NCBI GenBank assembly: GCA_902489515.1
Contig: CABUAL010000147.1
Coordinates: 1-5,149, forward strand
Length of the DNA: 5,149 bases
Direction: 5' to 3'
Source of the DNA: an uncultured Collinsella sp.
GTDB lineage: Bacteria > Actinomycetota > Coriobacteriia > Coriobacteriales > Coriobacteriaceae
Shown here: positions 5,067-5,149 of the stretch, in pieces
How positions within the stretch are numbered: the stretch's first letter is position 1
How the letters are laid out: every line of letters begins with the position of its first letter
The notes under the pieces: model-generated
Told to the model about the DNA's origin: nothing
Seen by the model: only the letters and a program-made list of their open reading frames with translations
Database searches by the model: none
Position numbers and translations under genes: made by a program

Positions 5067-5149
5067 ATAATGTCCCTAGGTTGCCCGGAGCTATCTCCGT
5101 GTTACTCCGGCATCCTTGCTATCACCCCAACGCGCCAAGGTTCCAGCCG
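5067..5149. other. Region upstream of the integrase, unresolved
   Basis: These 83 bp contain the integrase ribosome binding site (TAGGGAC, 5071-5077) and CGGAG/CTCCG elements at about 5086-5110 that can pair as a small hairpin on the minus strand. Two minus-strand frames are open to the window edge, one ending at TAA 5102-5104 and one at TAG 5091-5093. Either could be the end of an upstream gene such as an excisionase, but fewer than 20 codons are visible in each and I recognise neither. Confidence 0.3.

Noticed and set aside
5067..5149. tRNA gene or tRNA-derived att site upstream of the integrase
   Set aside because: The short CGGAG/CTCCG stems do not assemble into a cloverleaf, and no T-loop GTTCRA pattern in the right context was found.

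Overview
The window most resembles the chromosome of a gut actinobacterium of the class Coriobacteriia, possibly Collinsella. This is inferred from GC-rich coding regions, the style of the proteins (a LoaP-type NusG paralog, a short threonyl-tRNA synthetase, a small double zinc-ribbon membrane protein) and the integrase family. No rRNA or other taxonomic marker is present, so the genus is a guess. All recognisable genes lie on the minus strand, so they are read from high to low coordinates.

From right to left: (1) 3906-5066 is a tyrosine-recombinase integrase that reads in one frame over its whole length but carries two internal stop codons (TGA near the N-terminus, TAG before the C-terminal catalytic box), so it is probably a decaying mobile-element remnant. 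(2) 3714-3888 holds five copies of a 15-bp element in strictly alternating orientation. Copies of the same orientation start exactly 80 bp apart, and the sequences between them are diverged. (3) 3183-3614 is a two-helix membrane protein with a C-terminal double zinc ribbon. (4) 1213-2958 is thrS, with its own TATAAT promoter and two strong hairpin terminators behind it. It lacks the usual N-terminal TGS domain and is six residues short just before class II motif 2.

(5) Most notable is 978-1099, just upstream of a NusG/LoaP-type antiterminator gene (296-886). A perfect 15-bp inverted repeat encloses 92 bp that contain a perfect TATAAT box pointing at loaP. This is the architecture of a phase-variable invertible promoter. 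Each repeat has A-tract and T-tract arms around an asymmetric GTACAGG core, which is what a tyrosine-recombinase crossover site looks like. The bidirectional terminators at 1113-1190 would absorb transcription when the promoter points the other way. (6) Downstream of loaP, at 1-210 and cut by the window edge, is the start of a membrane sugar-phosphate transferase, the usual first enzyme of a capsule or exopolysaccharide operon.

The working model is an ON/OFF surface-polysaccharide locus. Promoter inversion decides whether loaP is transcribed, and LoaP then lets RNA polymerase read through the long downstream glycan operon. The parts are of known kinds. The combination at this locus and the alternating 80-bp array are the items that merit follow-up.
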